Origin: Prorocentrum cordatum
Taxonomy: Eukaryota > Sar > Dinophyceae > Prorocentrales > Prorocentraceae
Reading direction: 5' to 3'
NCBI GenBank assembly: GCA_963575745.1
Contig: CAUYUJ010020248.1
Coordinates: 648,341-698,779 of the forward strand
DNA length: 50,439 bases
The position numbers and the translations under genes are program-made. How positions within the stretch are numbered: position 1 is the first letter of the stretch; each line of letters opens with the position of its first letter. Shown in pieces: positions 10,881 through 21,246 of this stretch. Below the pieces are notes generated by a model, which did not search any database, had not been told where the DNA came from, and saw only the letters and a list, made by a program, of their open reading frames with translations.

Positions 10881-10988
10881 ACGGCCGCACATACACCCAC
10901 CCAGGGGTATAGATGTGAGTGCGGTGTACATCCAGAACGGAACGCGCGTCGCCCCGGAGGAGACGGCGAGGGGACATCGCGGGAGGCT

Positions 10989-11150
10989 CACTTCGCCGAC
11001 TGGTAGTACATGTCGAAGCCGGTAGCGGTGCGACCACCGACGGAGGCAAAGTACCGCCGATAGAAGACAACGAATTCCTCGGAGACAGACCCAACGGCGA
11101 CGACGTCGACACCGTCCTCCAATCGGTCCTCATCCTCCGCGACCTTCTCC
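10989..11150 (-). CDS. Candidate exon, possible end of EF-hand gene
   Basis: Minus-strand reading gives VGSVSEEFVVFYRRYF followed by ASVGGRTATGFDMYYQSAK, rich in aromatic residues and unlike the surrounding repeats. The frame meets TGA at 10990-10988. A good donor, CGAA|GTGAGCC, sits at the same place (exon end 10992), so this may be either the C-terminus or an internal exon. Upstream on the minus strand it is preceded by the GAG tract that also flanks the EF-hand exon at 11546-11665, and SEEF recalls the end of an EF-hand loop, but the loop is not complete. Function unassigned; membership in the same gene is inference. Confidence 0.4.
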
Positions 11151-11545
11151 TCCTCCTCGTCATCCCCTCCGTCCTCCTCCTCCGTCCTCCTCCTCCTCCT
11201 CCTCCTCCTCCTCCTGCTCCTCCCTGCCGTCCTCATCATGCTCCTCCTCCTCCCCCTCCTCCTCATCCTCCTCAACGTTCCCGCTCTGTGCCTCTCCATG
11301 GCCTTCCTCGTGTGCATACGTAAGACGTCCCCATCCTCCTCCTGCGCCTCCACTTATACTCACCTTCGCTGCTCGTGCCCTACACCTCCTCCATGCCTCC
11401 GACTCCTCCTCCTGCTCCTTCTCCTCCTCCTGCTCCTATTCCTCCTTCTCCTCCTCTTCCTCTTCCTCCTCCTCCTCCTCCCCGTCCTCCTCCTCCTCCT
11501 CCTCCTCCTCTTCCTCCTCCTCCTCCTGTTCCTCCTCCTCATCCT
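11150..11545. repeat. CTC microsatellite (GAG on minus)
   Basis: Interrupted CTC/TCC triplets with short unique islands (for example 11275-11345). Glutamate- or leucine-rich frames are repeat-derived. It separates two minus-strand exon candidates. Confidence 0.9.
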
Positions 11546-11665
11546 CCTCGGCTGGAGATGCAAAGGGCTCCTCGAAGTCGACGTACCCGTCGCCGTTGGC
11601 GTCGGCCGCCTTCCAGAGCTGCTGGACCCGATTCCCCCCGATGTCAATGTGCCGGGGCACCTTGC
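11546..11665 (-). CDS. Exon candidate encoding a canonical EF-hand
   Basis: The minus strand encodes GGNRVQQLWKAADANGDGYV then DFEE. The 12-residue loop DANGDGYVDFEE has acidic or polar ligands at positions 1, 3, 5 and 9, Gly at 6, hydrophobic Val at 8 and Glu at 12, as in calcium-binding EF-hands; LWKAA fits the entering helix. Upstream, TTTTCTTTGCTGCCCAAG and CAAG|GTGCCC give plausible acceptors at 11666 or 11661. After the loop the frame runs into PFASPAEED and the GAG tract, where no clear donor is visible. EF-hand proteins sense or buffer calcium; which protein this belongs to cannot be told. Confidence 0.65.
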
Positions 11666-11699
11666 CTTGGGCAGCAAAGAAAACCACAATTGAGCATCG

Positions 11700-12201
11700 T
11701 TTGACCGATCCCTATCCCCACTGGCGTGGCCTGGGCCCAAAGGGCCGATTTACCCCCCTAGATGGGGATGTAGGCTGTTCCATTCGGGTTTCGAGGGTTA
11801 CATCTCCAACTGGGTTGGTGGGATGGTGAGGCTCGGGATGGGGATGAGCATGGGGATAGGGATCGGTGAACCGATACTGATCAATGACACGCCGCGGTGA
11901 TCCGCGGTAAATACACATGAAAAAAATACGGTTGAGAAGACACCAGGGCAGTAGCCAAGAAGACGACAACAGCACGCAAGACGCGCTCTCACCGGCAGCG
12001 TGTCATTGATGCCCGTGTTCCCGCCCGATTGCCGCACTTGTACAGAAGCTCCTCGAAGGGGGGGTCTCCAGAACCACATCGTCCTCCCTTCTCCGTCCTC
12101 CTCGTTCCGCGCTCTGCTTCCTTGGAAGCGGCCCCCGAGGGAACCACCCCGTGCCCGCACGGGCCCACCACGACGCGCGCCAGCAGCGCGATGGCGTCGG
12201 C
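11700..12201. other. Unique spacer with a weak exon candidate
   Basis: Mostly unassigned. On the minus strand at about 12000-12085 one frame reads GDPPFEELLYKCGNRAG and a nearby donor CTGCCG|GTGAGAGC is seen, but the two do not clearly share a frame, and other frames are equally open. I record it only as a weak candidate and give no function. Confidence 0.25.
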
Positions 12202-12366
12202 GGTGGACAAACCTCCCTTTAGTAAACCACCCTTTCGTGGAAACGGCCTTCGAGCCGAAACCGACGGACCTGGACCCGCAAAAATGACGGCCGCGACGCC
12301 CTCTCGCGAACCGAAAACAGCCAATTCGCTAATCGACATGTCAGGGTAGGAGGTCTGTCCACCCCC
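12202..12366. mobile_element. MITE-like element, family GGTGGACAGACC, copy 2
   Basis: 165 bp from GGTGGACAAACCTCCC to GGAGGTCTGTCCACCCCC, which are mutual inverted repeats. CGATGGC occurs at 12189-12195 and 12366-12372 and could be a 7-bp target-site duplication, though the left copy is 6 bp outside the inverted end. The interior matches copies at 7242 and 34446 (AATGACGGCCGCGACGCC, GCGAACCGAAAACAGCCAAT). Confidence 0.78.
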
Positions 12367-12489
12367 GATGGCTACTCGATCCGAATCCTCCTCCCCACGA
12401 GTGTGCCCCGTCTCTCCACCGTCCATCTCACGAAGACCACAGCCCTGCCACAGAAGCACGAGCGAGACGGCGGCGGGAGGCAGACGACG

Positions 12490-12582
12490 AGGAGGAGGAG
12501 GAGGAGGAGGAGGAGGAGGAGGAGGAGGCGGAGGAGGAGGAGGAGGAGGAGCAGGAGGAGGCGGAGGGGGAGGAGGGAGATA
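12490..12582. repeat. GAG microsatellite
   Basis: GAGGAGGAGG tract with GCG interruptions; arginine- or glycine-rich frames are repeat-derived. Confidence 0.9.
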
Positions 12583-12639
12583 CCAGTCGAAGATCTCCGG
12601 TGGGTCTGGGCGATGCAGCGGGCGCCGCGGCCGTGCCAA

Positions 12640-13345
12640 AGCGTCCCGGCACGCTCCGGAATCGCTCCGTGACGGACCCCACGACGGCCCAGGAAAGCTC
12701 CAAGACAGCACAGGAGGGTCCAAAAAAGACCCAAAATAACTCCAGGGACCCCCAAGACTGCCTCACGGGGGTCCAAGAGGCCTCCAAGGCGGCCCAGAGA
12801 GGCCTCCAAGACGCTCCAAGACCATCCCCAAAAGGCCCCAAGAGGAGAGAATCGCCCCAATCACGTGGTGGAATGCATATGTTTGGCACACTCGCCCTTT
12901 GGGCCTTCACAGCGTCCAAGACGGCGCCAGAAGCCTCCAAGATCGCCCCAAGACGGCTCAAGAGATCCCCACGAATGCCCCCTTCTGGCCCCAGAAGGGC
13001 CCAAGACGGCCCAAGAAGCACCCAAGACGGCCCAAGACGGTCAGAAGATGGCCTCAAGAAGGACAATTCGAAATCATATGTCGCGCCCTCCCCCCCCAAG
13101 ACCGACAGCAGGCAACCAAGGACCGCCTCCTCCAAAAGCCCGATGGGGCCCCAAAGAGGCCCAAATCAGGCCCGAGGCCCCGAAGGGGCCCCGAAAAGAC
13201 CCCGAAGAGGCCCCGAAGAGACCCCGAAGAGGCCCCGAAGAGGCCCCCGAGCGGCGCCAAGACCTTCCAAAAACCGCCTCCAACAGACCTTCCAAGAGAG
13301 CCCCACAGGCATCCAGGAGTTCTCGACAACCTGTAGGCACGGTGG
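12640..13345 (+). repeat. CCAAGAGGCC-type degenerate satellite, block 1
   Basis: Units of about 9-12 bp of the form GGCCTCCAAGAC / GGCCCCAAGAGG. Long frames, for example from 12600 to 13877 on plus (425 codons), are generated by the repeat and continue across unrelated interspersed elements, so they are not a gene. Further blocks occur at 13505-13640, 13880-13970, 14190-14320, 20013-25056, 29905-29980 and 43596-43735. Confidence 0.85.
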
Positions 13346-13359
13346 CGGATGGGCCGAAG

Positions 13360-13480
13360 CCCATCGGATCCGCCGCCCCCTGCGACTTGCCACAGGGGTG
13401 CACAGCGTGCCAGACGCATTGAAATTTCTGTTTGTTGGTGACATCCCAATGGAGTCTCGGCCCAACCCGCTGGCCGCCCG
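13360..13480 (+). repeat. Diverged copy of module A
   Basis: Matches the ~150-bp module A of 20.3-23.6 kb: GGATCCGCCGCCCCCTGCGA, CAGGGGTGCACAGCGTGCC, and TCGGCCCAACCCGCTGGCCG. It sits inside the CCAAGAGGCC satellite as the others do. Confidence 0.7.
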
Positions 13481-13662
13481 AAAAGACCCGCCAATTTCGT
13501 ACTCCGTCGGTCTTTCAGCACAACACGGCCCCGAGAGGGCCTCCCGGACGGCCGACGCGGCCTCCAAGACGGCCAAGATCCGAGGTGGCCCCCAGGGAGA
13601 CCAAGATGGCCGCAATATGTTTCCAGGACGGCCCACGATGCACCCAAGAACTAAAATTATGG

Positions 13663-13851
13663 GAACGAAGAATGACATAAACATAAAAACTCGGAGGTCC
13701 GCGCGGATTTCCCGGATCCGCGCCGGACCCCCCTGGCGGCGCCTCCGACGCCGCCCTTGGCGCGCTCCGCGCGCCAGGGAGGGGGGTCCAGCGCGGATCC
13801 AAGAAATCAGCGCGGACCACCGAGGTTTCATGTTTATGTCATCTTTCGGCT
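13663..13851. mobile_element. Long-palindrome foldback element, copy 1
   Basis: About 190 bp that is almost a complete palindrome. The left arm AATGACATAAACATAAAAAC then TCGGAGGTCCGCGCGGAT pairs with the right arm ATCAGCGCGGACCACCGAGG then TTTCATGTTTATGTCAT. The centre, CCCTGGCGGCGCC facing GGCGCGCCAGGG-like sequence, is also self-complementary. Related copies: 31810-31957, 33040-33166 (partial) and 45092-45225. No coding capacity. Confidence 0.8.
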
Positions 13852-14006
13852 CCCTGCACACGGCCTTGGCCATTTGACTGCCCGAGAGGCCCCAAACACG
13901 GCCCACGAGGCCTCCAAAACCCCAAAGATGGCATCCAGGAGAGACGGCCCGGAAGAGCGCAGGCCGCGAGTCGGCCCAGGGCGGCCCACAAGACTGAGGG
14001 CGCCTT

Positions 14007-14170
14007 GGGACACGCAAATAGACACACACACAAATAAATAGCTCAATAGATTCCCACACTTTGTATACATGCTTTGGGTTTTCGTCTCCCCCCCAACTTC
14101 CCATATTTTCCCGTATTGTCCGGCGGGATCGACGATTCTTTGTGTCTGTGTGTGTTTCTTCCCCTCCCGA
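14007..14170. mobile_element. Interspersed repeat, family CAAATAAATACACAC, copy 3
   Basis: Begins GGGACACGCAAATAGACACA and ends GTGTTTCTTCCCCTCCCGA, with the shared middle TTTTCGTCTCCCCCCCAACT and CCCATATTTTCCCGTATT. More diverged than copies at 7707 and 8502. Confidence 0.7.
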
Positions 14171-14189
14171 AGGACGGCTCTCCACGGCA

Positions 14190-14320
14190 TCAGAATGGCC
14201 AGGACCGCCCAAGACCAGCCACCAAGAGGCCCAAGGAGGCTTCCAAAAGGCCTTCAAGAGGATCTCAGGAGACGCCCGGGAAGCCCAAGACTGCCCCAAG
14301 AGTGCCCTAAGGAGGCTCCT
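14190..14320 (+). repeat. CCAAGAGGCC satellite fragment
   Basis: CACCAAGAGGCCCAAGGAGG-type units, the last satellite sequence before the copia region. The satellite resumes at about 20.03 kb, so the retroelement and its flank probably inserted into a once continuous satellite. Confidence 0.75.
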
Positions 14321-15150
14321 CCTCGTCCTCCATGTTTTTCCCTCTTGTCCCCTTTCTCTTCCTGCCCCAAGTGTTCCCGCCCCCTCTACAAAGACATGTC
14401 GACGAAACGAGAAGCGATCACGCCGGTCGAGTCACTGGCGGACTGGATGGAATCAGGCAAATCGCCGACCAAAGCGTGCGAATTATTCCCATCGAAGCGA
14501 AACACACTCCTCGGAACTCGGGCTTTCCATGTTTTTCCCGCCTCGCGGAGCACCCAATTCTGCGCGGTCTGGAAAACAAATGTCACATCGATTCTGGCTT
14601 CGCCTGAAATTACAGCGAAGCTGGAAATAAATGGCAGTTGGAAGTTCCGTCACACTGGAAGTGGCCGGAGCCGGACAAACCAGCAAGGGCTGCGACGAGC
14701 ACATAGAAGCAGGGATAGTTTGAAGGTGGCTGGGAGGCCCAGCCAACAGCTTCGCCTTAAGCGAAGCCTAGTTCCAGCTCTGTTGTACCGTAATAACGAT
14801 AGTCCGAGTAGGAGAGGATGTGCCATCTTAAGCAATAGGAAGATCCTTTTGGTCTCGATAGCGACTGTGCACCCCGCGATGAGGCACAATCATATTTGGG
14901 CGGCCGGCCGCTTGAGCCGACGCGGCCGTGGGCGCACGCTCGCTTCCGTTCCTTGCGCCCCTCAGCTCGCTTCAGAGTCGGGGGGGGGGGGAGACGAAAC
15001 GTGGCCCCGTCGCCCCTACACAGCAGGCACAGCAGCCAATACACACAAGGACAGAAAAGAGGCGGGCCAGAAGGAAGGTGGACCCGCTAGCAAGTTGCCT
15101 TGCTTGTACAGTTCTGCACAAAAAAAACCTCCTCAGGCGGCGTTAGAACT
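14321..15150. other. Unique region beyond copia 3' end, possibly LTR remnant
   Basis: Lower-GC non-repetitive sequence downstream (on minus) of the copia polyprotein. After the RNase H tail the minus strand reads GCCTGAGGAGG followed by eight T and TGCAGAAC, which could be a polypurine tract and LTR start. No second copy of this sequence is present upstream of the element near 20 kb, so an LTR cannot be demonstrated. Long frames on plus (14069-15181) have no motif. Confidence 0.35.
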
Positions 15151-15164
15151 GGATGTCTGGCCGA

Positions 15165-15373
15165 CCCGATATGGAGTATGACTCTGCAGGTCATGTTTAA
15201 AGGCCTGTATACCTGCCATGACTTGTAGGAGCAATTATCTGTCGATGCTCCCCTTGGTGTGACCATCCGCAATCATGTCGCAAGTGTCGCACCACTGAAT
15301 ACTGTGCACGCGTCCACGCTCCGACATCTGTCGTATCCAATTGATGTGGCCTAAAAAGGGTACACTCAGTCGG
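15165..15373 (-). pseudogene. copia RNase H C-terminal tail
   Basis: After a stop (TAG) following SLSSKDLK at 15376-15374, a shifted frame continues with GHINWIRQMSERGRVHSIQW and CDTCDMIADGHTKGSID, ending near 15165. The pattern W-x-R-x6-9-G-x-V-x2-I-x-WCDT-x-DM-x-ADG-x-TKG is the standard end of copia RNase H. A frameshift plus stop therefore separates it from the body of the polyprotein. Confidence 0.85.
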
Positions 15374-16954
15374 CTACTTCAAGTCTTTGCTTGACAAGGA
15401 CTTAAAAACAGACTCAGCATCTATGGTCAAAGTGACCTTGATGCTCAGGCCACCCAACTCAAGTATATATTTCAACTGAGTGGGCGTGAGTGGCCCTGCG
15501 TGGAGCTCGTGCAGAGTCACAATCGTAGGACAACAGTCCTCCAAATTACGGGCTGCTGCTAGCGTCTCTGCTGAATAGCTCGAGCGGACCTGCAAGCGGC
15601 GAGACTTGCATTCCGCATCGATCATGTGAACGACACGTTTACCGGATAACGTGTTTCCACGTCGTAGCAGGCTTGCCCCGCGAATACGATAGCTTTTGAC
15701 GTCGCCATGGGCGTCTCCACTCAGGCGTCGGCATCCTGAGCCGATGTGCAGGTCAACCTCGCCCGCGGGAGTCATCGCAGGGAAGGCGATCTTTTGTGGG
15801 CAGGCCTGCAACTTCCTGGTGATCGCGCTCGGCCGTCGCACTTGAATGTTGGTCGGTTCTTGGACACGTTGTAGAGATACAACATGCACCATCAACCACA
15901 CCTGGGTGATTAATGCATACGCCAACGCGCCCCTGAGGCTGACGAACACGTCTGCAACCATCTTGGATGCCTGAGCGTCAGCGCCGGCGCCGGCAAGTTC
16001 AGGATGTTGCATAGTACGGCGCTGCTTGAAATATTCATCTTGGTACAAGGTGACATGACCGCCCTCATCCTTGGTGTATATCACAGCACAGTTGGTGCAC
16101 GTGTGCTTGTTGAGTTTACACTTACCAAAAGTGTCTTCTACGCATTTGACACACTTGTCAATGGTGTCCTCAGCGCTGGCCATATTGATATCACCAACAT
16201 GTTTGGCCGTGAGCAGGTTGTTGCTCGTCTCGAGCTCCTCGTCGTAGGGCGTGGGCCGGAGACCAAAATCTCCGGTGGTCCTTCTGAGTTTTAGTGGGAA
16301 AAGCCCGTGGTGCGTCTTTGGCGCCCGTGCCTGGTTGCAAGCGTGTTCGAATCCTGGGGGAGTTCGAAGCGCTGTGGCCGATCCAGGCGGCAGAGCGCAA
16401 CACGCCACACGTTCCTCTCCACCAGTAGCCTCAGCAAGTCCCTGATAGGCCAACCCCTTCAGGAAGGCCACGTTGATGTCGAGGGAAGCAATGATCCATT
16501 GCTGCTTGCACGCCGCGGCGCTAGCGAGCAACCTCTGGCTCGACCGCCGCGCTGTTCCCGAAAAGGTCTCCCCGTCGAAAGCTTCGAGGTCCATGGAGAC
16601 TCGGACTGCGAGGCGCCATCTGATGGCACGTTCCATCTCGCCCTTCTCGTTCTTCACAAACTTCCATTTGCACGCGTACCTTGAAGTCGTGATGTTCGAC
16701 ACTTTAGCTGCATCTTGCACCTTGAAACACTTGCGATCGAACCATGCCCTGAGTTCAGCGTAGGTGGCCTTCGGTACTTTATCGGGATTCGCCTGGACGT
16801 CAGCTCTCGCGAGAAGGTCGCCCCCCCTTGACGACCGCAGCTCGCTTCGCAGCGGCGGCAACGTATACTCGCATAGTGGTCACACGGTCGGCACCTGGTA
16901 TCGCGCTGTTGTTCGGACAGGATTACCTTTGAGATATCTGCAGTGAAGCAAAGT
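15374..16954 (-). pseudogene. copia reverse transcriptase-RNase H, inactivated
   Basis: Longest intact piece of the polyprotein (about 495 codons from 16861). RT begins with YAELRAWFDRKCFKVQ and YACKWKFVKNEKGE, followed by RRSSQRLLASAA and the first catalytic region IIASLDINVAFLKG (near 16455-16480). The YVDD-type box reads KHVGDINMA: GGT at 16195-16193 replaces the first catalytic aspartate. Around 16290-16340 the expected GTGAKDAPRAF appears only in another frame, indicating compensating frameshifts. RNase H signs include MIDAECKSRRLQVRSSYSAE and TIDAESVFKSL. The piece cannot encode an active enzyme. Confidence 0.9.
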
Positions 16955-17820
16955 TAGACATATTGGCCATTTTCGTCTGAGTCCAGTCTGTAGTTGTCGT
17001 CTTCGACAATGGCGCACGTTGGGACGTAGTACGTCTTCTCGGCGTCGGAGTCGCGAGCGCGACCCCACTTCGGCAGGTGCCCCCGCTGTTCATCAGTTAC
17101 AGTGATCCGTGCACTTTGATCTGGCACATCTGCGCGGGCATGGCAAAGAGGTCCTCTGCTGGAGTTGCCTCCAGCATCCCCCCTTTCATCTTGTAGTTCT
17201 GCATACCACACTTCCATAACATGTGGCTCGAGATCAGCCTCCGATTCCTCGTAGAACGTAGAAAGCCGTCCATCATCACGTGGTGGTTCGGCTTCCGAGG
17301 CATCTCTCGTGCTTCCATCCGGCGTCGGTGCATCCGCCAATTCCTCGCATCGTGACATGTCCTGATCGAAACCTGCTTGAGGTTGTTTAGTGGACTTCAG
17401 GCATTAGATGATTCTCGAATGTGCTGATCAAGTTTGATCGTGCATATTCAGTGCAGGGTCTTCTTCTTCATAAGAGTGAATACATGGATTCACATCTTTG
17501 TCATAGTGGACCAATGTGCAGCTGTCAGTTAAAGTAACCGGAGGTGGCTTATGAATACTCTTAGCTAGCCCGGCTGAAGCTACATTCTCAAGGCAGAAAA
17601 AGTTTCTCATGAAGTTCTGTACAGCGAAATGTAGCCTAGGAGATAGACGGCTTCCACTCGCCATCTGAAGCGCTCCCTTCTTGGCCGGCACAAAGCCAAA
17701 GATCAGAGCAGGTCTCCCCGCTGACAAACTGGCCACGAACGTCAACACTGCACTTAGCGCAGTGCTGTCGAAGCCAATCTCTCGGGCTATCAGTGCTCCA
17801 ATATAGTGAACGTCGCGCAC
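16954..17820 (-). pseudogene. copia linker between integrase and RT, broken frames
   Basis: Two minus-strand frames, 16954-17358 (acidic, with YVPTCAIVEDDNYRLDSDE) and 17428-17820 (with LHFAVQNFMRNFFCLENVAS). Position and acidic, low-conservation character fit the variable segment between integrase and reverse transcriptase in copia polyproteins. Stops and a frame change near 17360-17430 break it. No enzymatic motif. Confidence 0.6.
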
Positions 17821-18990
17821 CGCCGCATTCTACTTGAACATCTCGATTGCCCAACCCACTTGGATGATGGCTTGACCCCTTTTCGCGATCATTCTTTACA
17901 ACTGGGAATGGGCCGCCCCAGCCTCCCCAGTCGTCCTTCGCGGTTGCGGGGCGATGATAATCGACCAAGTGTCCTGCATCGTAAAAATGCTGACCAGTGA
18001 TAATTGTCTTAGTGCGCAAGGCACGATGGGTAATAGCTACTGCTGTGGCCTGTGCGATAGCTTCAAGACATGCCCTGCGCATCGTCTGTTCACGAGAATG
18101 GCCCGACGTTTCCGTCGACTGCTCGTGGCCCAGGACAGGCAAGTCAGGAAGCATTGCTGGTTGCCGTCCAAACAGAGCGTTATACGGAGACACCTCGTTG
18201 TATAAGGTGAACGATGTGGCGACGAATAAAGCCTCGTGCTGCAGCCGTGTGAACACAAGAGGTATGTCCAACCTGTTGAGTTCAGCTTCCGTGCCATGAG
18301 GTAGATGACGCAAGATGCCATTTTCGGCTTCGATCGTCGCAGCGTGCTGTCCACGCGCACGCATCCTAAGTTCAGCGCCTTTTGCCTTAAGGACTGCTTT
18401 CGCGGTGTCGTTGTCAAGGGCGCCCTCTCCGTCGGAGTAGGAGTACCTTTGCAAGTCCAAACTGCATCCAGCACTGATGATATGCGTCCAGGAAACTGCT
18501 CATAGTCTTGTCTGGTATCTCCATCCCAGAAGCATATCGTATAAAACGATCAATGATATGGAAGATGTTGTGTTTTTGTTTGTAGAACATCCAATCACAT
18601 TCCACTTCTTCAAGAAATTTGCCAGGCAGTGCAGCGGAGGGCATAACAGCGTGCCCAGGCTTGTCCCAATCTCTGCACTCCCGACATGTGTCGCAGACAC
18701 CTTTTAATCAGGTTGAGTCTGACGCTGTCCAGACCTATCCTGCGTAAGACGAGTCTCATCTTAGGCTCTTTCGCATGGAACCAGCGCAAGTGTAGCTTCC
18801 GCAACTCGCGTGTTACCACGCTTGGGTAAAGGCTTCGCAAATTTTGTGGACTGATTTGTACGTCGAACCGTGAAGTCTGGAAGTTATAATCGCGCAGCAG
18901 GGTTGCCCGCTGGTGGCGGAGGAGGTGTTTCTCAACCTTGCTGTCGGCCACGTCTGACTCTAACCTGTGGCAGTCGGAGATGGCCATCCG
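17636..18990 (-). pseudogene. copia GAG-pre-integrase and integrase core
   Basis: The HHCC zinc motif is split over two frames: LHLRWFHAKEPKM (H-x4-H, about 18770-18805) and VCDTCREC (C-x2-C, about 18680-18700). The DDE core follows as EVECDWMFYKQ (first Asp, near 18590-18605), YSDGEGAL (second Asp, near 18425) and ATIEAENGILRHL (Glu, near 18310-18345), then SPYNALFGRQPAMLPDLPV. Integrase would join element cDNA to host DNA. Frame changes near 18700 and 18430-18470 disable it although the catalytic residues are still readable. Confidence 0.85.
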
Positions 18991-19059
18991 AACTACCAGC
19001 TCCGCTCAAGGAAGGTTGCCCTGCAGCAGGTTCAGCAGCATGTCTGCCCACGGTAATAT

Positions 19060-20012
19060 CGTGACTGCTCGCGCCCGCTGTAGGTCCAGCTCTTGAGCCG
19101 GGTCTTGGTGCTCTTAGCCGCGAATGTGGTGATGCGGCTGGCGCCTCGGGTGGTGGCGCTGCTGGTTCAGCAGGAGCCGGCGTTGCTGGTCCTGCTGCCG
19201 GTTCGGAAGGAACCGGTGGTACCTGTCCATGATTGTCGGGCAGCTTCCAGGGCTGGGCAAACTTACATTTGCCAGGTGTTAGTACGTGTCCAAGCTTGTT
19301 CTTACCGTGGTTCTTCTTACAGCTCGGACATTCCCAATGGTAGTCGCCCTTATCGCACCGCCTGCACTGTCTAGGATTTTTGTCATATCAGGGAGAACGC
19401 ATGTTAACATTATCCGCGCATGCAGGACACCCGAGCGCTCCCGAGGGTGGTCTCGCGATCGAACCATCGGGTTGCCGAGGAAGACTCGGATCGTCCAAGT
19501 CATATCCCCTCGCGCCGGTGACCAGCACGGTGGACGAATAAGGGTGACCATGGAAAGGATCACGATTTACCTGGTAGAGATCGTGTGCGATCAGAACAGC
19601 ATCGACAAAAAGCGGCTGCATCTTTGGAGTACAGTGTGCAGCCATGGGCATTTCTCTGTTACATACCGACGAATGTTGATGATGGCCAATACATCGTTTT
19701 CGTTCAAAATGGGTGAATAAAAAGCGATGGTTGGCCATGATATCAGTCGGCTTTCGTATCCGTACCCCATGGGAATCACGCAAACCAGTAGTGCATTGGT
19801 CCAGATTCACCTTGCAAGTGCCCTTGCTGTTGGCCTATGTAGTCCATGGTGGTATCTGATCCACGCAAGTACCCACTGATAGTTCTCGTAAGTAGAATCG
19901 TCGAAAATCGTTCTGACGTATGGCCACCTTCCCACAGAACTTGATATGCGGCAAATCCTCTTTATGATGCTCATACCAAGTATCGTAGTTAACCTGAGCA
20001 TTGAAATAGGAA
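19060..20012 (-). pseudogene. copia gag-like N-terminal region with Cys-rich motif
   Basis: Minus-strand pieces in several frames. 19240-19390 encodes CRRCDKGDYHWECPSC (C-x2-C-x8-C-x2-C with a His inside, like a modified zinc knuckle) followed by a Pro/Ala linker. 19388-19810 contains HFERKRCIGHHQH and SLPRQPDGSIARPPSGALGC, and 19850-20012 reads NYDTWYEHHKEDLP. Such segments precede integrase in the dinoflagellate-type elements I recall. Frame shifts occur near 19390 and 19850. Assignment as gag is by position; only the Cys motif is specific. Confidence 0.65.
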
Positions 20013-20299
20013 GGTAGCCCAGTCGTTCTGCCCAGGAGGGGCCCAAGAGGGGGAACACGAACCGCCAATTCGAGCCTTCCGCCCCAAGAGGCTCCCAGGA
20101 GGCCCCCAAGAGAGCCCAAGAGGCCCCCTAGCGGCCCTACGAGGCCTCCAACAAGCCCAAAAAGAGGCCCCACGAGGTCGCCAAACGGCCCCCAAGAGGC
20201 CTCAGCACTGCATCCAAGAGGCCCTAGAGAAGCCTCCCACGATATCCAAACGAACAACCAAGAGGCCTCTAACCCACAACTCAACCACGGTGGTGGGAT

Positions 20300-20455
20300 G
20301 AGCCGGAGGCCACTAAATCCGCCGCCCCCTGTCGATTCATCGTAGGGTGCCTGGCGTGCCAGACTATATGGGTTTTGGTTTTGGTTCTTTTTCCAAAAGA
20401 ACTCTCCCAGTGGGTTTCGGCCCGACCCGCTGGCCACCCGGAAAGGTGCTCAATC
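20300..20455 (+). repeat. Module A, copy 1
   Basis: Begins ATCCGCCGCCCCCTGTCGAT, includes GTGCCTGGCGTGCCAGAC and TTTTGGTTCTTTTTCCAAAA, and ends in GACCCGCTGGCCACCCGGAA. Precedes a satellite block. Confidence 0.85.
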
Positions 20456-21246
20456 CGAAAAAAATCCTCCAAGATGGCTCAAGATGGTGCCAAGATGGCC
20501 ACGTTGGCCCAAGATGGCCTCCAAGATGGTCCAAGATGGCCTCCAAGTCCGCCCAAGATGGTCCAAGACGGCCTCCAAGACAGCCCAAGAGAGTCCAAGA
20601 CGGCCCAAGACGACCCAAGAGGCCCCCCAGAGGCCTCCCAGGCGGCCCAAGAGGCCTCCAAGAGGTCCTCCAGGAGGGCCCGAAGAGGCCAAAATCATTG
20701 ATTTTCCTTAGGTGTTCGAAGGATTTTGGAATTTGCTTCTTCTCAGCATTCCGACGGCTCAAGACGGCCCAAGAGGCCCCCCAGATCGCCCAAGAGGCCC
20801 CCAAGAGGGTCCCATGACGGCCCAAGTGGCCTCCAAGATGGCCCCAAGAGGTCCCCAAGACAGCCCAAGAGGCATCCAACACGCCCAAGATGGCCTCCAA
20901 GACGCCCAAGATGGCCTCCAAGACGGCCCCGAAGCGCCCCAAGAGGGTCCCCGTTGGCCCAGAAAGGCCCCCAAGACGGCTCCCGACGGCGTCAGACGTG
21001 CCAGGAACCCACCAAGATGGCCGAAGTTGGCTCGAAGCTGGCCCAAAAGGGCCAAAGAGGCCCCCAAAAAGGCCTCCAGGAAGGCCAGAAGAGGCCAAAA
21101 ACATTGATTTTCCTTACGTGTTCGACGGATTTTGACATTTCCTTCTTTTCGGCCTTCCGACGGCCCCAGACGGCCCAAAAGCCCCCAAAGATCGCCGAAA
21201 GATCGCCCAAGAGGCCTCCAAGACGGCCAAGATGACCTTCAGGATG

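Larger units (their letters stand above)
15165..20012 (-). mobile_element. Decayed Ty1/copia-type LTR retrotransposon
   Basis: A minus-strand relic with domains in copia order: gag-like zinc motif region (19.06-20.0 kb), GAG-pre-integrase and integrase (17.6-19.0 kb), linker, reverse transcriptase, then RNase H down to about 15.17 kb. Integrase upstream of reverse transcriptase separates copia from gypsy. The reading frame is broken repeatedly, the RT active-site box has lost an aspartate, and no paired LTRs or flanking duplication were found. The 5' side stops abruptly against the CCAAGAGGCC satellite at about 20,012. Base composition is visibly less GC-rich than its surroundings. The wording resembles copia elements I associate with dinoflagellates (recalled, not searched). 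Confidence 0.9.

Noticed and set aside
10989-11150. Complete third EF-hand at VAVGSVSEEF
   Set aside because: The loop lacks the acidic ligands and is one residue short of the canonical spacing, so only an unassigned exon candidate was recorded.
12600-13877. 425-codon plus-strand open frame
   Set aside because: Made of CCAAGAGGCC satellite, a module A copy and the palindromic element in succession; other frames are similarly open and no domain is present.
14069-15181. 370-codon plus-strand frame beside the copia element
   Set aside because: Begins inside an interspersed repeat, crosses satellite, and overlaps the 3' end of the minus-strand retroelement; no motif recognised.
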